From Methanobacterium petrolearium (lineage in GTDB: Archaea; Methanobacteriota; Methanobacteria; Methanobacteriales; Methanobacteriaceae), in contig NZ_JAGGKL010000001.1 in the NCBI RefSeq assembly GCF_017873625.1, positions 211,001 to 275,000 on the forward strand: 64,000 nucleotides of DNA. The letters run 5' to 3'. Positions within the stretch are counted from its first letter, which is position 1, and the number at the start of each line of letters is the position of its first letter. Position numbers and translations under genes: made by a program. Shown here in pieces: positions 1-9,187 of the stretch. The notes below the pieces were generated by a model. The model made no database searches and was not told the DNA's origin. It saw nothing but the letters and a program-made list of their open reading frames with translations.

Positions 1-953
1 GGTTTAAAACCCTGGATCCCACCATCCGGATCGAGGGAGTCATCCTGAACTTGGTTAAAAACAGAAAACACTACCTCAAAACCAAGGAAGCCGTGGAAAA
101 ACTGGCATATACTCCAGTGATTGGGGGAATACCCCGAGATGATGCCATCACCGTGGAACAAAGACACTTGGGCCTGGTACCTGCCGTGGAACGAGAAAGC
201 ATTATGCGCAACATCGAAGACTGGGGTCGGGTCATGGAGGAAAACATTGACCTGGATGCACTTATTACCATAATGAAAGGGGCTGGAAAATTACCTGCTG
301 GCAGAGAACCGCTTTTCCAGCAGGAAAACAAAAAAAAGGTTAAAATAGGAATTGCCCGGGACGAAGTTTTCACCTTTTACTATCAGGATAATCTTGAGGC
401 ATTTGAGGCTAACCATGCGGATCTGGTTTATTTCAGTCCTTTACACGATGAAGAGGTGCCTGATGTGGATGGGATTTACATTGGTGGGGGTTACCCTGAG
501 ATATTTGGCAGGGAATTAGAGGCCAACCAGTGCATGCGCACCTCCATTAAGAAATTCCATCAGGATGAAAGACCCATCTATGCAGAATGCGGGGGCTTGA
601 TGTATCTTACCCGTTCTATAAACCAGTACCAGATGTGTGATGTATTTGGTTACAATTCACATATGACCAAAAAACCCCAGGCCTTAAGTTATGTCATTGC
701 CAGGGCTGCCCATGATAACATCATCATACCTGCGGGGGAGACTTTCCATGGTCATGAGTTCCATTATTCAAAACTGGAACTGGAGGGTGCAAATCCAAAA
801 TTTGCATTTGAAATTCTTCGGGGGAAGGGAGTGACTGGTTCCATGGATGGGCTTATGAGTAAGAATACTCTGGCAAGTTATGTGCACACTCATGTGGCTG
901 CTTGTCCCAGTTTCGCCAGTAAATTTGTTGAAAGTGCATTGAAAGATTATTAA
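1..953 (+). CDS. cfbB: Ni-sirohydrochlorin a,c-diamide synthase (CbiA/CfbB family), 5' end missing
   Basis: Glutamine- and ATP-dependent amidation of the a and c acetate side chains of Ni-sirohydrochlorin in coenzyme F430 synthesis; the same family makes cobyrinate a,c-diamide. The reading frame is already open at base 3, so the N-terminal P-loop part lies before the window. What is visible is the end of the dethiobiotin-synthetase-like ATPase domain (VIGGIPRD, RHLGLVPA) and a complete class I glutamine amidotransferase domain with the nucleophile Cys in AECGGLMYL and a HGHEFHYS segment. A TTG at 51 lies in frame but inside the conserved domain, so it is not the start. The cfbD gene of the same pathway lies at 44.5-45.5 kb. 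The F430 rather than cobalamin role is inferred from the host. Confidence 0.88.
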   Translation, partial: FKTLDPTIRIEGVILNLVKNRKHYLKTKEAVEKLAYTPVIGGIPRDDAITVEQRHLGLVPAVERESIMRNIEDWGRVMEENIDLDALITIMKGAGKLPAGREPLFQQENKKKVKIGIARDEVFTFYYQDNLEAFEANHADLVYFSPLHDEEVPDVDGIYIGGGYPEIFGRELEANQCMRTSIKKFHQDERPIYAECGGLMYLTRSINQYQMCDVFGYNSHMTKKPQALSYVIARAAHDNIIIPAGETFHGHEFHYSKLELEGANPKFAFEILRGKGVTGSMDGLMSKNTLASYVHTHVAACPSFASKFVESALKDY

Positions 954-1400
954 ATAATTTAAGTTATATTAAACGATTTTTTTTGTTTAACTTCACTAAA
1001 ATCTATTTAGGACTTAAAAAATTATTCTACCGTAGAATTAATTTGGGGTTAATTTCACACGTAATCTGGAAAAAATTTTCTACAGTAGAATAAAATGTTG
1101 CATTTTTACGTAAATTTCTTACAATAAATTCCATCGTTTAGTCTACCGTAGAATTCAACAGTCTATGGATCACAAGAATTTTTGAGATATTGGTGGGTGG
1201 ATCTTAAAAAAAGTACACTTTATATTTGGAACTTTTAACTGAGTTTAACATCATTATTTAATGAGTACAATCAAAGAAATGGGAAGACATTACAATTAAA
1301 CAAAACTTTTTATCTTAACAAAACATGTCTTATATTAGAATTAAAGCAAATCATATTTTGACAATTATAATAATTGTTTTACTATATCAGGAGAAGTAAG
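954..1400. other. Regulatory intergenic region, no gene
   Basis: This AT-rich 447-base gap separates cfbB from the next gene. It begins with a T-run after the cfbB stop (976-984), which could end transcription. It then holds three copies of an almost perfect dyad (listed separately) and an AT-rich stretch with a TATA-like tttttatctta around 1307-1317. No ORF with a plausible ribosome binding site was seen. Confidence 0.6.
1024..1153. promoter_or_regulatory. Three phased dyad sites TTCTACnGTAGAA
   Basis: Three copies of a palindrome with one central base occur here: ATTCTAC-C-GTAGAAT at 1024-1038, TTCTAC-A-GTAGAA at 1078-1090 and TCTAC-C-GTAGA at 1142-1152. The centres (1031, 1084, 1147) are 53 and 63 bases apart, close to five and six helical turns, so all three lie on the same face of the DNA. 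This is the arrangement expected for a cooperatively bound dimeric repressor or activator of the gene at 1401. I do not recognise the consensus; it does not match the NrpR (GGAA-N6-TTCC) or TrpY (TGTACA) sites. Confidence 0.6.
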
Positions 1401-2567
1401 ATGAAGTTCGAAAAGGTGGATCTATTCTCACCATACATAATGGTCGTGATCATTGCATTGTACGTTGCACTGGCAGCAATTGCCTACCAGGAGCATCTGC
1501 GAAATCTACAGTGGATTTCAACTACAACATTTTTCTACGTTTTAATGGGAACACTATTTTTCATTGCCGGAGTGTTCATCCCTAAATTCATTTACAATCG
1601 CAATGAAAAACTCAAATCTTTATTTGGTGGAAATGTTTCCAGGGAAAATTCAGCACCATGGTACAATAAACTCAGATTATTGCTGGATGAACGAGTTTTA
1701 CTGGCCGCTGCCATAATTGGCATACTCCTACAGGTAGTAAATCTATATCTTTTAGGTGGAATACCCATTTTAAGCGGCTATTTAAAGTTCAAAGCCACCA
1801 CAGATTTATGGAGAATAGCATATCCCGTATTCCTCCTGGCAATTACCATATTACTGGCTAAATATCCACGTAAATGGCATTATCTTCTTTTCATCATAGG
1901 GCTCGCAGTCTTTGCCATTAACGGCTACCGAACCACAACCATGGCTATACTTATCAGTGGCTTTATAACCTTTTATTATACAAGGAAAATGAAAACGAGT
2001 TATATCCTAATTTCTATCTTACTGATAGCTTTAATTGGAATAGCAGCTGGTTACATTGCAGTTAAATCCATTCAGTGGCAGCAATGGGCGTTAAATCCAT
2101 TGGAACTTGTTGCTTACCGTGCAGGGTTTACAATGATGGTGTTTGACAAGATCGTGCACATGGCTGGTGCTACCGGGGGAGATCTCTTCCATCAGGCATT
2201 TTCCACCGGACACCCCCGAGTTACAGTGGGACAGGTGGTCCTCGGATATCCAGTGGGAGGAAGCAAACCCACCACCAGCATCACATCAACCATCTTCGGA
2301 CCAGCAGTACTGGATTTCGGATTCTGGGCCATGGCCATGCAGATGTTCCTAATTGGCCTGGCTTTGAGGATAGTTTATGCTGCTCAGATGAAGGTCAACG
2401 GAGCATTAACTGCATTATACGCAATTATCCTGACCCATACCATGATATGGGTGGAAACCGGCCCTACTGATAGTGTGGTTTACGTGTATTACGCACTGGC
2501 TTTGATTGCAACAGTTTTATATGCAACCCAACTAGTTAGAATTTCCAGAGCACCGGCAAAAAATTAG
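1401..2567 (+). CDS. Oligosaccharide repeat unit polymerase-like membrane protein
   Basis: Polytopic membrane protein of 388 residues with about ten hydrophobic segments. Charged loops carry Arg and Lys (for example FAINGYRTTTMA and VAYRAGFTMM), and a GG- and P-rich stretch near residue 270-290 (VLGYPVGGSKPTT) resembles the extracellular loop of Wzy/O-antigen polymerase-type proteins. I infer a role in polymerising surface glycan or an S-layer/pseudomurein-linked polymer. The start is set at the ATG at 1401 because AGGAGA (1388-1393) sits eight bases before it; an upstream in-frame codon at 1374 has no ribosome binding site. It stands alone and its promoter region holds three phased dyads, so it is probably tightly controlled. 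The family call rests on topology and loop pattern only. Confidence 0.55.
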   Translation: MKFEKVDLFSPYIMVVIIALYVALAAIAYQEHLRNLQWISTTTFFYVLMGTLFFIAGVFIPKFIYNRNEKLKSLFGGNVSRENSAPWYNKLRLLLDERVLLAAAIIGILLQVVNLYLLGGIPILSGYLKFKATTDLWRIAYPVFLLAITILLAKYPRKWHYLLFIIGLAVFAINGYRTTTMAILISGFITFYYTRKMKTSYILISILLIALIGIAAGYIAVKSIQWQQWALNPLELVAYRAGFTMMVFDKIVHMAGATGGDLFHQAFSTGHPRVTVGQVVLGYPVGGSKPTTSITSTIFGPAVLDFGFWAMAMQMFLIGLALRIVYAAQMKVNGALTALYAIILTHTMIWVETGPTDSVVYVYYALALIATVLYATQLVRISRAPAKN

Positions 2568-2626
2568 CAGCATCAACTTAAAAGTTTTTTTTTTAATTTT
2601 TATTCAATTAATGACATTTTTTTCAG

Positions 2627-2656
2627 GTAACTTTGACTTTTTTTTGACAAAGTTAC
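2627..2656 (+). terminator. Hairpin GTAACTTTG-N12-CAAAGTTAC
   Basis: Perfect 9-bp arms (2627-2635 and 2648-2656) flank a 12-base loop that contains eight T. It lies 60 bases after the stop of the polymerase-like gene. It may be a terminator or an operator; the T-run is in the loop rather than after the stem, which argues against a classic intrinsic terminator. Confidence 0.35.
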
Positions 2657-2920
2657 ACTGGAAATCCATGTCTACTTTTAGATATTTGTATTAATCTGTC
2701 TGTCATCATCTTCATTATTCCATCTAAAAATCGGATAAATTAATACTACGGTGTTTTAATGGTTTATAATCTTCTAAAATTCATTTTTCTCAGCAATATA
2801 TTTTTTTAAAGGGTGGTTCAAGAATAAAATAGTTGGTAGTAGTTTTTTTTTTAACAAAGTGATTTTATAATATGAATCATTTGTATATTACTGCCATTTT
2901 TAGAGGGCCTCAAGATCTCC

Positions 2921-2927
2921 TATATAA
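2921..2927 (+). promoter_or_regulatory. TATA box of mtd
   Basis: TATATAA lies 68-74 bases before the mtd start codon and would place the transcription start near 2950, giving a leader of about 45 bases. A ribosome binding site GGTGA at 2987-2991 precedes the ATG at 2995. Confidence 0.6.
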
Positions 2928-2994
2928 ACCTTCCCCAAAAAATTAAATGAAAAAATACTTATGCCGATCTCTCAAATAGCAAAACGGTGATAAT

Positions 2995-3825
<831 letters not shown>

Positions 3826-3839
3826 GTGTTTTCTCCAAA

Positions 3840-3877
3840 AACAGTCCTTAATGGACTGTTATCTTTCTTTATTTTTC
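3840..3877 (+). terminator. Intrinsic-type terminator of mtd
   Basis: AACAGTCC (3840-3847) pairs with GGACTGTT (3853-3860) around a five-base loop and is followed by a T-rich tract (tctttctttattttt). It begins 15 bases after the mtd stop. Confidence 0.7.
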
Positions 3878-4039
3878 AATCTCTGTTTATTTTAAAATTG
3901 GTCATATATTTTAATTGAATCAATAAAACAGTTTCAAAATCTCGTATTTTTTTAAATTATAGTTTATCAAGTGGCTTTTGTTAACTTATCTTATCTGTTT
4001 CAATGAATTTCAATTCCACTTCCACCATGGAGATCTCTC

Positions 4040-4429
4040 TTAAACATGTCCGGTATCTTGGTTTTGATTCCTGTACAGTCCAAGTACAATGGTGATTGCC
4101 GGTATTATGATGTAAATCGGAGCAATATCTATTACATATTCTATTAGGGTTATCTTATTAATTCCCAGAAAGATTAACATAATATCCAAAGCCATACTTA
4201 TTATTAACCAGATTATGCCGCACATTATTCCTTCTCTAACGTAATTTTCATTTATATCCCTGAAATACAGGTAGGTGAGAGCGATTACAGTTACTGCTAT
4301 AGATACTGGGGAAATAACATCGAAATAGTTCAAAGCGTCTAAATAAGATACTGAAAGTGTCGCTAAGGTTGGTATTAACCATATTATAAATCCAAATCCT
4401 ATTAACTTAAAAATTTTGTTTAAATTCAT
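4040..4429 (-). CDS. Small four-helix membrane protein, unknown function
   Basis: A protein of 129 residues made almost wholly of four hydrophobic segments (about residues 8-28, 39-56, 68-90 and 99-121). The one polar cytoplasmic-like loop is YFRDINENYVREG. I do not recognise the family. The start ATG at 4429 is preceded on the minus strand by an AT-rich TATA-like aatatatt near 4452-4459, so the transcript would have little or no leader. Two dyad sites (4495-4524) lie further upstream. It stands alone on the minus strand between mtd and the HD gene. Confidence 0.6.
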   Translation of the reverse strand: MNLNKIFKLIGFGFIIWLIPTLATLSVSYLDALNYFDVISPVSIAVTVIALTYLYFRDINENYVREGIMCGIIWLIISMALDIMLIFLGINKITLIEYVIDIAPIYIIIPAITIVLGLYRNQNQDTGHV

Positions 4430-4494
4430 CGTTAATCCACTCCAAAAAAGGAATATATTGGTAGAACTTCTTAAAGATTTTGAGTTTATTATTC

Positions 4495-4524
4495 TATACT
4501 AAGTTAGTTTTATACTAAGTTAGT
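4495..4524. promoter_or_regulatory. Tandem 14-bp repeat containing CTAAGTTAG dyads
   Basis: TATACTAAGTTAGT occurs at 4495-4508 and again at 4511-4524, 16 bases apart. Each copy contains the near-palindrome CTAA-G-TTAG. They lie about 66-95 bases upstream of the minus-strand membrane protein start at 4429 and 360 bases upstream of the HD gene. A regulator-binding role is inferred from the repeat only. Confidence 0.4.
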
Positions 4525-4884
4525 GAATTTATTTTGGAAGGGATTATATTGAACCAATTGTTGGCTCTGATGTCCTAATCCGATGGTTATAACAGGTGTT
4601 ATCATGTAGGTAAGACACACATCCCTTACCAACAGTGTTAAAGGGTTGTCTTTTAATGGTTTAACTTCTCTTTTATGTCATTTTTTAGGCTGATTTGTGT
4701 GTTCAGGGTTTTCTAGGATAATTTTCTAAAGCACTCTTCAATCTATCAATTCATGAAATAAACCCAAAATAACCCATGAATTTTCACACCAACTCAGACA
4801 TCCTGATATTCAACACACCATTATTATTTAATGTCAGTTGATACATAACAAGTTCACACGTAATATGTTCTGGTGTGTGTAGTA
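4525..4884. other. Non-coding gap before the HD gene
   Basis: 360 bases without a supportable gene. All six frames are broken by stops. Short hydrophobic translations occur on the plus strand near 4580-4700 and could be a relic of a membrane protein, but nothing recognisable remains. The end of the gap carries the GGTG ribosome binding site (4872-4875) of the HD gene. Confidence 0.4.
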
Positions 4885-6084
4885 ATGATCGAAAATCTCA
4901 TCCAACGTTTTTCTAAAGCAGCCAGCATGCAACGCTGGAATGACCATATCCGTCCAGTCAAATTCACAGAACTGGATAAACAGGCTCATAAAATGGTAAT
5001 TGCATATGTTATAGCTCGTTTTGAGGAAGACCATATGGGTGCGGGTAGTGTGGATTGGATAGCACTTATAGAGGGTGGAATTTTCGAATTTCTTCACAGA
5101 ACAATTTTAACTGACATCAAACCTCCAGTATTTCATAGGATGATGAAGGAAAAGGGTTATGAGCTTAATAAACACGTTTTTAAGAAATTAGAAACTGATC
5201 TGGATGGGTTGGATGAAGATTTCCAGCAACGCTTTAGGGATTACTATTTAAAACAATCAAACACCCTGGAAAGACGAATTTTAAGGGCAGCCCACTACCT
5301 GGCCACCCAGTGGGAGTTCAAGATCATCTATCACACTGCACCTTTTATTTATGGTATTGACAAGACCAAAGAGAACATTGAAAACCAGATTGAGGATCAT
5401 TACGATCTGATTGGTGTGCAGAAGATCCTTCTGGGTAAAAAGTCCTTTGGATTCATAGATCTTTGCGGTCAGCTCCGTTTCCAGAAACGCTGGGCCCATA
5501 TTCCACGCATACCTGAAACTTCGGTACTGGGGCACATGTTCATTGTGGCTGCCACCAGTTACCTTTGTACCATGGAGATGGGCATTGAACCATGCCCTAA
5601 ACGTTTCTACAACAACTTCTATGCGGGTTTATTCCATGATCTGCCTGAAGTTCTTACCAAAGACATCATATCTCCAGTTAAGGGATCAGTTGAAGGACTC
5701 AAGGAGATCATCAAGGATTATGAAGATTTTCAGATGAAAGAAGAACTTTTCCCACTCTTACCAAGACCGTGGCATGATGATATGAAATATTTTTCTGAAT
5801 CAGAATTCGAAAACAAGGTACAGGAGAATCAAAAGATCTTTTTAGGTGTGAACTTCCAGGATCTCAATGAAAAATATAATAAAGATGAGTATTCTCCTCT
5901 GGATGGGGAGCTGTTGCACGCAGTTGATCGTCTGGCTGCTTTTATAGAAGCCAAACTTTCCATAGATCATGGCATAAAATCAACAGAACTGGAAGAAGCT
6001 GCAGAAAACATATACCATGAATATGAGGGTAGGACCATCTCAGGAATAGATTTTGGACGGATTTTTGACTATTTTAAAGAATAG
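4885..6084 (+). CDS. HD-domain phosphohydrolase, YfbR/HDDC2-like
   Basis: Metal-dependent phosphohydrolase of 399 residues. The C-terminal half carries the HD signature: a His in SVLGHMF (about residue 217), the His-Asp pair in AGLFHDLPEVLTKDIISPVK (251-252) and a distal Asp in LLHAVDRLAAF. The layout EvlTgDiisPVK resembles 5'-deoxynucleotidase YfbR, so the likely substrates are nucleoside monophosphates. The N-terminal half (about 200 residues) is all-helical and may be a second, degenerate HD-like region (RILRAAHYLATQWE). The ATG at 4885 is preferred over GTG at 4873 because GGTG at 4872-4875 is correctly spaced from it. Substrate assignment is inference. Confidence 0.75.
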   Translation: MIENLIQRFSKAASMQRWNDHIRPVKFTELDKQAHKMVIAYVIARFEEDHMGAGSVDWIALIEGGIFEFLHRTILTDIKPPVFHRMMKEKGYELNKHVFKKLETDLDGLDEDFQQRFRDYYLKQSNTLERRILRAAHYLATQWEFKIIYHTAPFIYGIDKTKENIENQIEDHYDLIGVQKILLGKKSFGFIDLCGQLRFQKRWAHIPRIPETSVLGHMFIVAATSYLCTMEMGIEPCPKRFYNNFYAGLFHDLPEVLTKDIISPVKGSVEGLKEIIKDYEDFQMKEELFPLLPRPWHDDMKYFSESEFENKVQENQKIFLGVNFQDLNEKYNKDEYSPLDGELLHAVDRLAAFIEAKLSIDHGIKSTELEEAAENIYHEYEGRTISGIDFGRIFDYFKE

Positions 6085-6136
6085 AATAAAATTACTATTT
6101 TTTAAAGATATATGTTTTTAAAAGCGGTTTTTTAAA

Positions 6137-6164
6137 GTGGATTAGAATCAGGTTCTAATTCCAC
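6137..6164. terminator. Hairpin between convergent genes
   Basis: GTGGATTAGAA (6137-6147) pairs with TTCTAATTCCAC (6153-6164), with one bulged T, around a five-base loop. It sits 53 bases after the HD gene stop and two bases beyond the end of the minus-strand flavodoxin gene. It probably serves as a shared terminator. Confidence 0.5.
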
Positions 6165-6165
6165 G

Positions 6166-6636
6166 TTATTCAATGAATTTTCCGGCAAATTCCTGTGTCA
6201 TTGCTTCCCATCCTCCACTTTCCTGGGCTGTTTTTCCAATGACCAGTTTATCTACAAATTCCATTCCCTTATCTTCCAGGGTGTTGCGAATTTGGGTGGT
6301 GGCTATCTGAGAACCATTCCCGCCCATGGTAACCAGGGCAGCACATTTCTTACCGGAAGTGTTTTTTAACTCTTCCATGTACTGGTTAACACCCGGTGGG
6401 GTTCGGCTGGCCCATATAGGGCAGCTAACAATCAAACAATCGTAATCATTGATATCAGTAGTGCAAGGTTTAATGGGCCACTTCTTTTCTAAGTAGGCAT
6501 GCACAGCTTTTATCATATACCATCTATCTTTTACGGGTTCAATACGTACTAAATCAGCGTTTATGTGTTTTTGCAGTTTCTGAGATACAGTGAAGGTTCT
6601 CCCAGAATAGGAATAACAGGCAATTAGGGTTTTCAT
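6166..6636 (-). CDS. Flavodoxin
   Basis: FMN-binding electron carrier of 156 residues. The N-terminal phosphate-binding loop is YSYSGRTFTVSQKL (residues 8-21), followed by the flavodoxin pattern DYDCLIVSCPIWASRTPPGVNQYM with the aromatic Trp near the isoalloxazine site and a G-rich MGGNGS turn. It resembles the long-chain or menaquinone-type flavodoxins often annotated in methanogens. It appears monocistronic, with an AT-rich upstream region. The redox partner is unknown. Confidence 0.85.
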   Translation of the reverse strand: MKTLIACYSYSGRTFTVSQKLQKHINADLVRIEPVKDRWYMIKAVHAYLEKKWPIKPCTTDINDYDCLIVSCPIWASRTPPGVNQYMEELKNTSGKKCAALVTMGGNGSQIATTQIRNTLEDKGMEFVDKLVIGKTAQESGGWEAMTQEFAGKFIE

Positions 6637-6754
6637 TTTTTTTCTCTCCTAATTTTACTAATAATTATTTTAGGGGATACATATTATGTTTTATCCATAT
6701 TTGAATAAGTTTTCCAGTTAAGCCAACCTTTTTAAATCTCAATAATTAATCCCA

Positions 6755-7378
6755 CTAATTTTTGAAATAACTTTGTAGATTATAAAAAATTACTAATATA
6801 AACACGAGCATGCATCCTTCTGGGACTATAAAGGAAACAGCAATTGCTATCAAAGATAGTATGGGTAAAATAAGGTTCCCTTGTTTGATCATCTTCGCAT
6901 ATGGTTTTGCGGGTTCTTGTAACAGTTCATTTTTTACAGCATAGTTCCAGTTTGCATAAAATATAACACCTATAATAAACATGTTCAAAGCGAATATGAG
7001 CTGTGCAAACTGATATTGCCCATATTTGCTCACAAATGCTGCTGTAAATGGCACAATGGCAATTGGCATTAACCAGAGCATGTTTAAAATTTGAAATTTG
7101 ACATCCGTGTATTTTATGGAGTAAAAAATATTATGATTCAACCACAAACTGCCTAAAATCGCAAAACTAATTATGTAAATACCTATTTGGGGCAGCAATG
7201 TGTTAAATATATAATCTCCGACAACGATGGGAGTTACATTAGCCGGCAGTGTAGGTACCTCAATACCCAAGACCAGCAGGGTCATAACGATAGCAAATAT
7301 ACCATCAGACAGTGCTTCAAGTCTGTTTCTTGGAATTTTTGGCATTGGAAGCTTTTTTATTCCGTTATTTTTTGACAT
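6755..7378 (-). CDS. TMEM175/DUF1211 family membrane protein (putative K+ channel)
   Basis: A 207-residue protein with the family signature NRLEALSDGIFAIVMTLLVLGIEVP (starting near residue 17) in the first helix and five further hydrophobic segments, so one TMEM175 repeat. Prokaryotic members are tetrameric potassium-permeable channels lacking a P-loop filter; the Ser-Asp-Gly-x-Phe-Ala turn is the conserved core. It follows hisB by 21 bases on the same strand and may be read from the ferredoxin-hisB transcript. A second family member lies at 26.8 kb. Confidence 0.8.
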   Translation of the reverse strand: MSKNNGIKKLPMPKIPRNRLEALSDGIFAIVMTLLVLGIEVPTLPANVTPIVVGDYIFNTLLPQIGIYIISFAILGSLWLNHNIFYSIKYTDVKFQILNMLWLMPIAIVPFTAAFVSKYGQYQFAQLIFALNMFIIGVIFYANWNYAVKNELLQEPAKPYAKMIKQGNLILPILSLIAIAVSFIVPEGCMLVFILVIFYNLQSYFKN

Positions 7379-7399
7379 GGAGTATAAAATCCTCTTTTT

Positions 7400-7978
7400 T
7401 TAGATGATACCTTTGGTACTAGGCACCATATCATGAATCACTCGGGTGGCATCATACAGGGCACGGGCCAGAGCTTTGAAGATGGCTTCCACCTGGTGGT
7501 GGTCATTTTCCCCTTCACAACGGGCATGAAGATTGATCTTACCAGTCTGGGCCAGTGACTCCAAAAAGTGACTCACATTCTCCGTACTAAGATCACCTAC
7601 TTTGTCCTGGTGAAATTGAAAGTCGAAAACAGTGTAACTTCGACCGGAAAGGTCAACTGCCACCATGGCTAACGATTCATCCATGGGGATCAGGGCATGA
7701 GCCATCCTCCGGATTCCTTTTTTATTTCCCAAGGCTTCATGCAGGGCCTCGCCCAGGACTATCCCCACATCTTCCACAGTGTGGTGATCGTCTATTTCTA
7801 CATCGCCACTGGCTTCCACTTTTAGGTCGAAAAGGCTATGCCTGGCGAAGGATTCAAGCATGTGATTTAGAAACTGGATCCCGGTTTCCACTTGGTACTG
7901 GCCTGTGCCATCCACATCCAGTTCAACAACTATGCTAGTTTCAGAGGTCTTCCTCTGTATCTTGCTTTTTCGATTCAT
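7400..7978 (-). CDS. hisB: Imidazoleglycerol-phosphate dehydratase
   Basis: Dehydrates imidazole glycerol phosphate in histidine synthesis. The 192-residue protein has the two manganese-binding motifs DDHHTVEDVGI and ENDHHQVEAIFKALAR typical of monofunctional HisB. Four Met codons cluster at the start; the ATG at 7978 is chosen because AGGG lies nine bases before it and because archaeal HisB proteins begin close to the RKSKIQRKT stretch. With this start the gene overlaps the preceding ferredoxin gene by 38 bases in another frame, which suggests translational coupling. Another his gene, hisH, lies at 43.8 kb, so the pathway is scattered. Confidence 0.96.
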   Translation of the reverse strand: MNRKSKIQRKTSETSIVVELDVDGTGQYQVETGIQFLNHMLESFARHSLFDLKVEASGDVEIDDHHTVEDVGIVLGEALHEALGNKKGIRRMAHALIPMDESLAMVAVDLSGRSYTVFDFQFHQDKVGDLSTENVSHFLESLAQTGKINLHARCEGENDHHQVEAIFKALARALYDATRVIHDMVPSTKGII

Positions 7979-8171
7979 CTTCATCATCCCTTATAATAAG
8001 TATTGCATTTTCCGGACACTTGGAAGCGCATATCGTGCACAGATGACAGTAACGTAGATTGGTGGCCATGGCCTTTTTATTCACATCCCATATCTTGGCT
8101 CCCTTGGGACATTCTTCCTTGCAAATACCACAGCCGGTGCACTTTTCATTATCAACTTCTATTCGCATCAC
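7941..8171 (-). CDS. Ferredoxin with two [4Fe-4S] clusters
   Basis: A 76-residue bacterial-type ferredoxin with CTGCGICKEECP (residues 11-22) and CHLCTICASKCP. The acidic C-terminal tail (RDDEDESKKQDTEEDL) is outside the usual domain and is encoded by the sequence that also contains the hisB start. A strong AAGGAGTG ribosome binding site precedes the ATG. The leader region carries repeats of TTATAAC (8181-8208 on the plus strand as TATAACT) and a TATA-like run, so this is probably the promoter of a ferredoxin-hisB unit. Confidence 0.9.
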   Translation of the reverse strand: MMRIEVDNEKCTGCGICKEECPKGAKIWDVNKKAMATNLRYCHLCTICASKCPENAILIIRDDEDESKKQDTEEDL

Positions 8172-8358
8172 AACACTCCTTATAACTTATAACTTATAAT
8201 ATATAAGAATTTAATTTTGAATTTTTAATATTTGAATATGGTGTTAAATTGCTTTTAAAGACCATAAAACTTTTTGTTAGTTATAACTTATACCTTATAC
8301 TTCAGGGGATTTCCCTAATCAATTCAGTGATTTTTCCCAAAGTAGTTCATGGAATGTT

Positions 8359-8958
8359 TTATTCATTTTGGTATTTTTCCAGAAATTCATCAAATCTTTT
8401 AATGGTTTTTTTAAGACTCCTGAAACCTTCTTCATCTTCCTTCACGCCGTTAAGTGTGTCCTGGGACCAGAAGTTGGCTCCCAGATTAGAGCCGAAGGGC
8501 CCGCCACTGACAGGTATGGCTCCGTTTAGGATGTAGAACGTCATTATCTGTTGAATAGCCAGTTCTTGACCACCAGCACGGTCTCCTCCAACTGAAATCA
8601 CCATTCCTATTTTATGTTTTAAAAAATCAATATCCACAGCTGCCGCAGCACGGGTACGGTCCATAACTGCCTTTATCTGGGCACTGACACCACCATTGTA
8701 GATGGGGGTGGCCATAATAATTCCATCAATGTCTTTTAAAAGAGGGTAAAGTTCATACATATCATCTTTTAACAAACACTCTCCTTTACGAATGCAATAA
8801 TCACAGTTCCTACAGGGACCTATATCTTTGCCTCGAACAGTGAATAGTTGAGTGTCATACCCTTTTTCTTCCATCATATTCAGAGCTTCACTTAACACGT
8901 GCTCGGTGGCCTGTTTTCTGGGGCTTCCACATATTCCTAAAATTGTTTTTGTCACCAT
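8359..8958 (-). CDS. Iron-sulfur flavoprotein, NADPH-dependent FMN reductase fold
   Basis: Flavodoxin-like fold protein of about 199 residues. The FMN loop is GICGSPRKQATEHV, followed by the compact cysteine motif CRNCDYCIRKGEC (C-x2-C-x2-C-x5-C), which in the methanogen iron-sulfur flavoprotein (Isf) family binds a [4Fe-4S] cluster, then MATPIYNGGVSAQIKAVMDR, the dimer and flavin contact. It probably moves electrons from ferredoxin to O2, H2O2 or other acceptors, as Isf does. ATG 8958 is chosen since GGGGGA lies just before it; GTG 8970 is an alternative. Confidence 0.85.
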   Translation of the reverse strand: MVTKTILGICGSPRKQATEHVLSEALNMMEEKGYDTQLFTVRGKDIGPCRNCDYCIRKGECLLKDDMYELYPLLKDIDGIIMATPIYNGGVSAQIKAVMDRTRAAAAVDIDFLKHKIGMVISVGGDRAGGQELAIQQIMTFYILNGAIPVSGGPFGSNLGANFWSQDTLNGVKEDEEGFRSLKKTIKRFDEFLEKYQNE

Positions 8959-9187
8959 CAATTCCCCCACTTAAGGATAATTTGAATTTATTATGTTTTA
9001 ACTTTTTTTAGTTTTGTTGTAGATAGGGGCAATTGAGATAAGAGAGGTTGAAATCATGTTGCAATTTTATTTCTCAACTATTTAACTTATGATAAATGAG
9101 TATGAATTATTTATTTAAGCGTAGTAACTATAAATAGAATATGGATGGATGATTGATTAGTGGGATGATTTCAAATGGAGCTCTGGT

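Larger units (their letters stand above)
2568..2994. other. Long upstream region of mtd
   Basis: This 427-base gap contains poly-T runs after the previous gene (2585-2595), a 9-bp inverted repeat at 2627-2656, further T-runs (2799-2806, 2843-2852) and the mtd promoter near 2921. No coding potential was seen. The length is unusual for this gene-dense genome and leaves room for regulation of mtd. Confidence 0.5.

Noticed and set aside
4560..4870. Possible remnant of a membrane protein gene
   Set aside because: Short hydrophobic translations only, broken by many stops and without a family match that I can defend.
8181..8208. TTATAAC repeats as an array of regulator sites
   Set aside because: Simple AT-rich repetition in a promoter, easily produced by a TATA element; no dyad structure.
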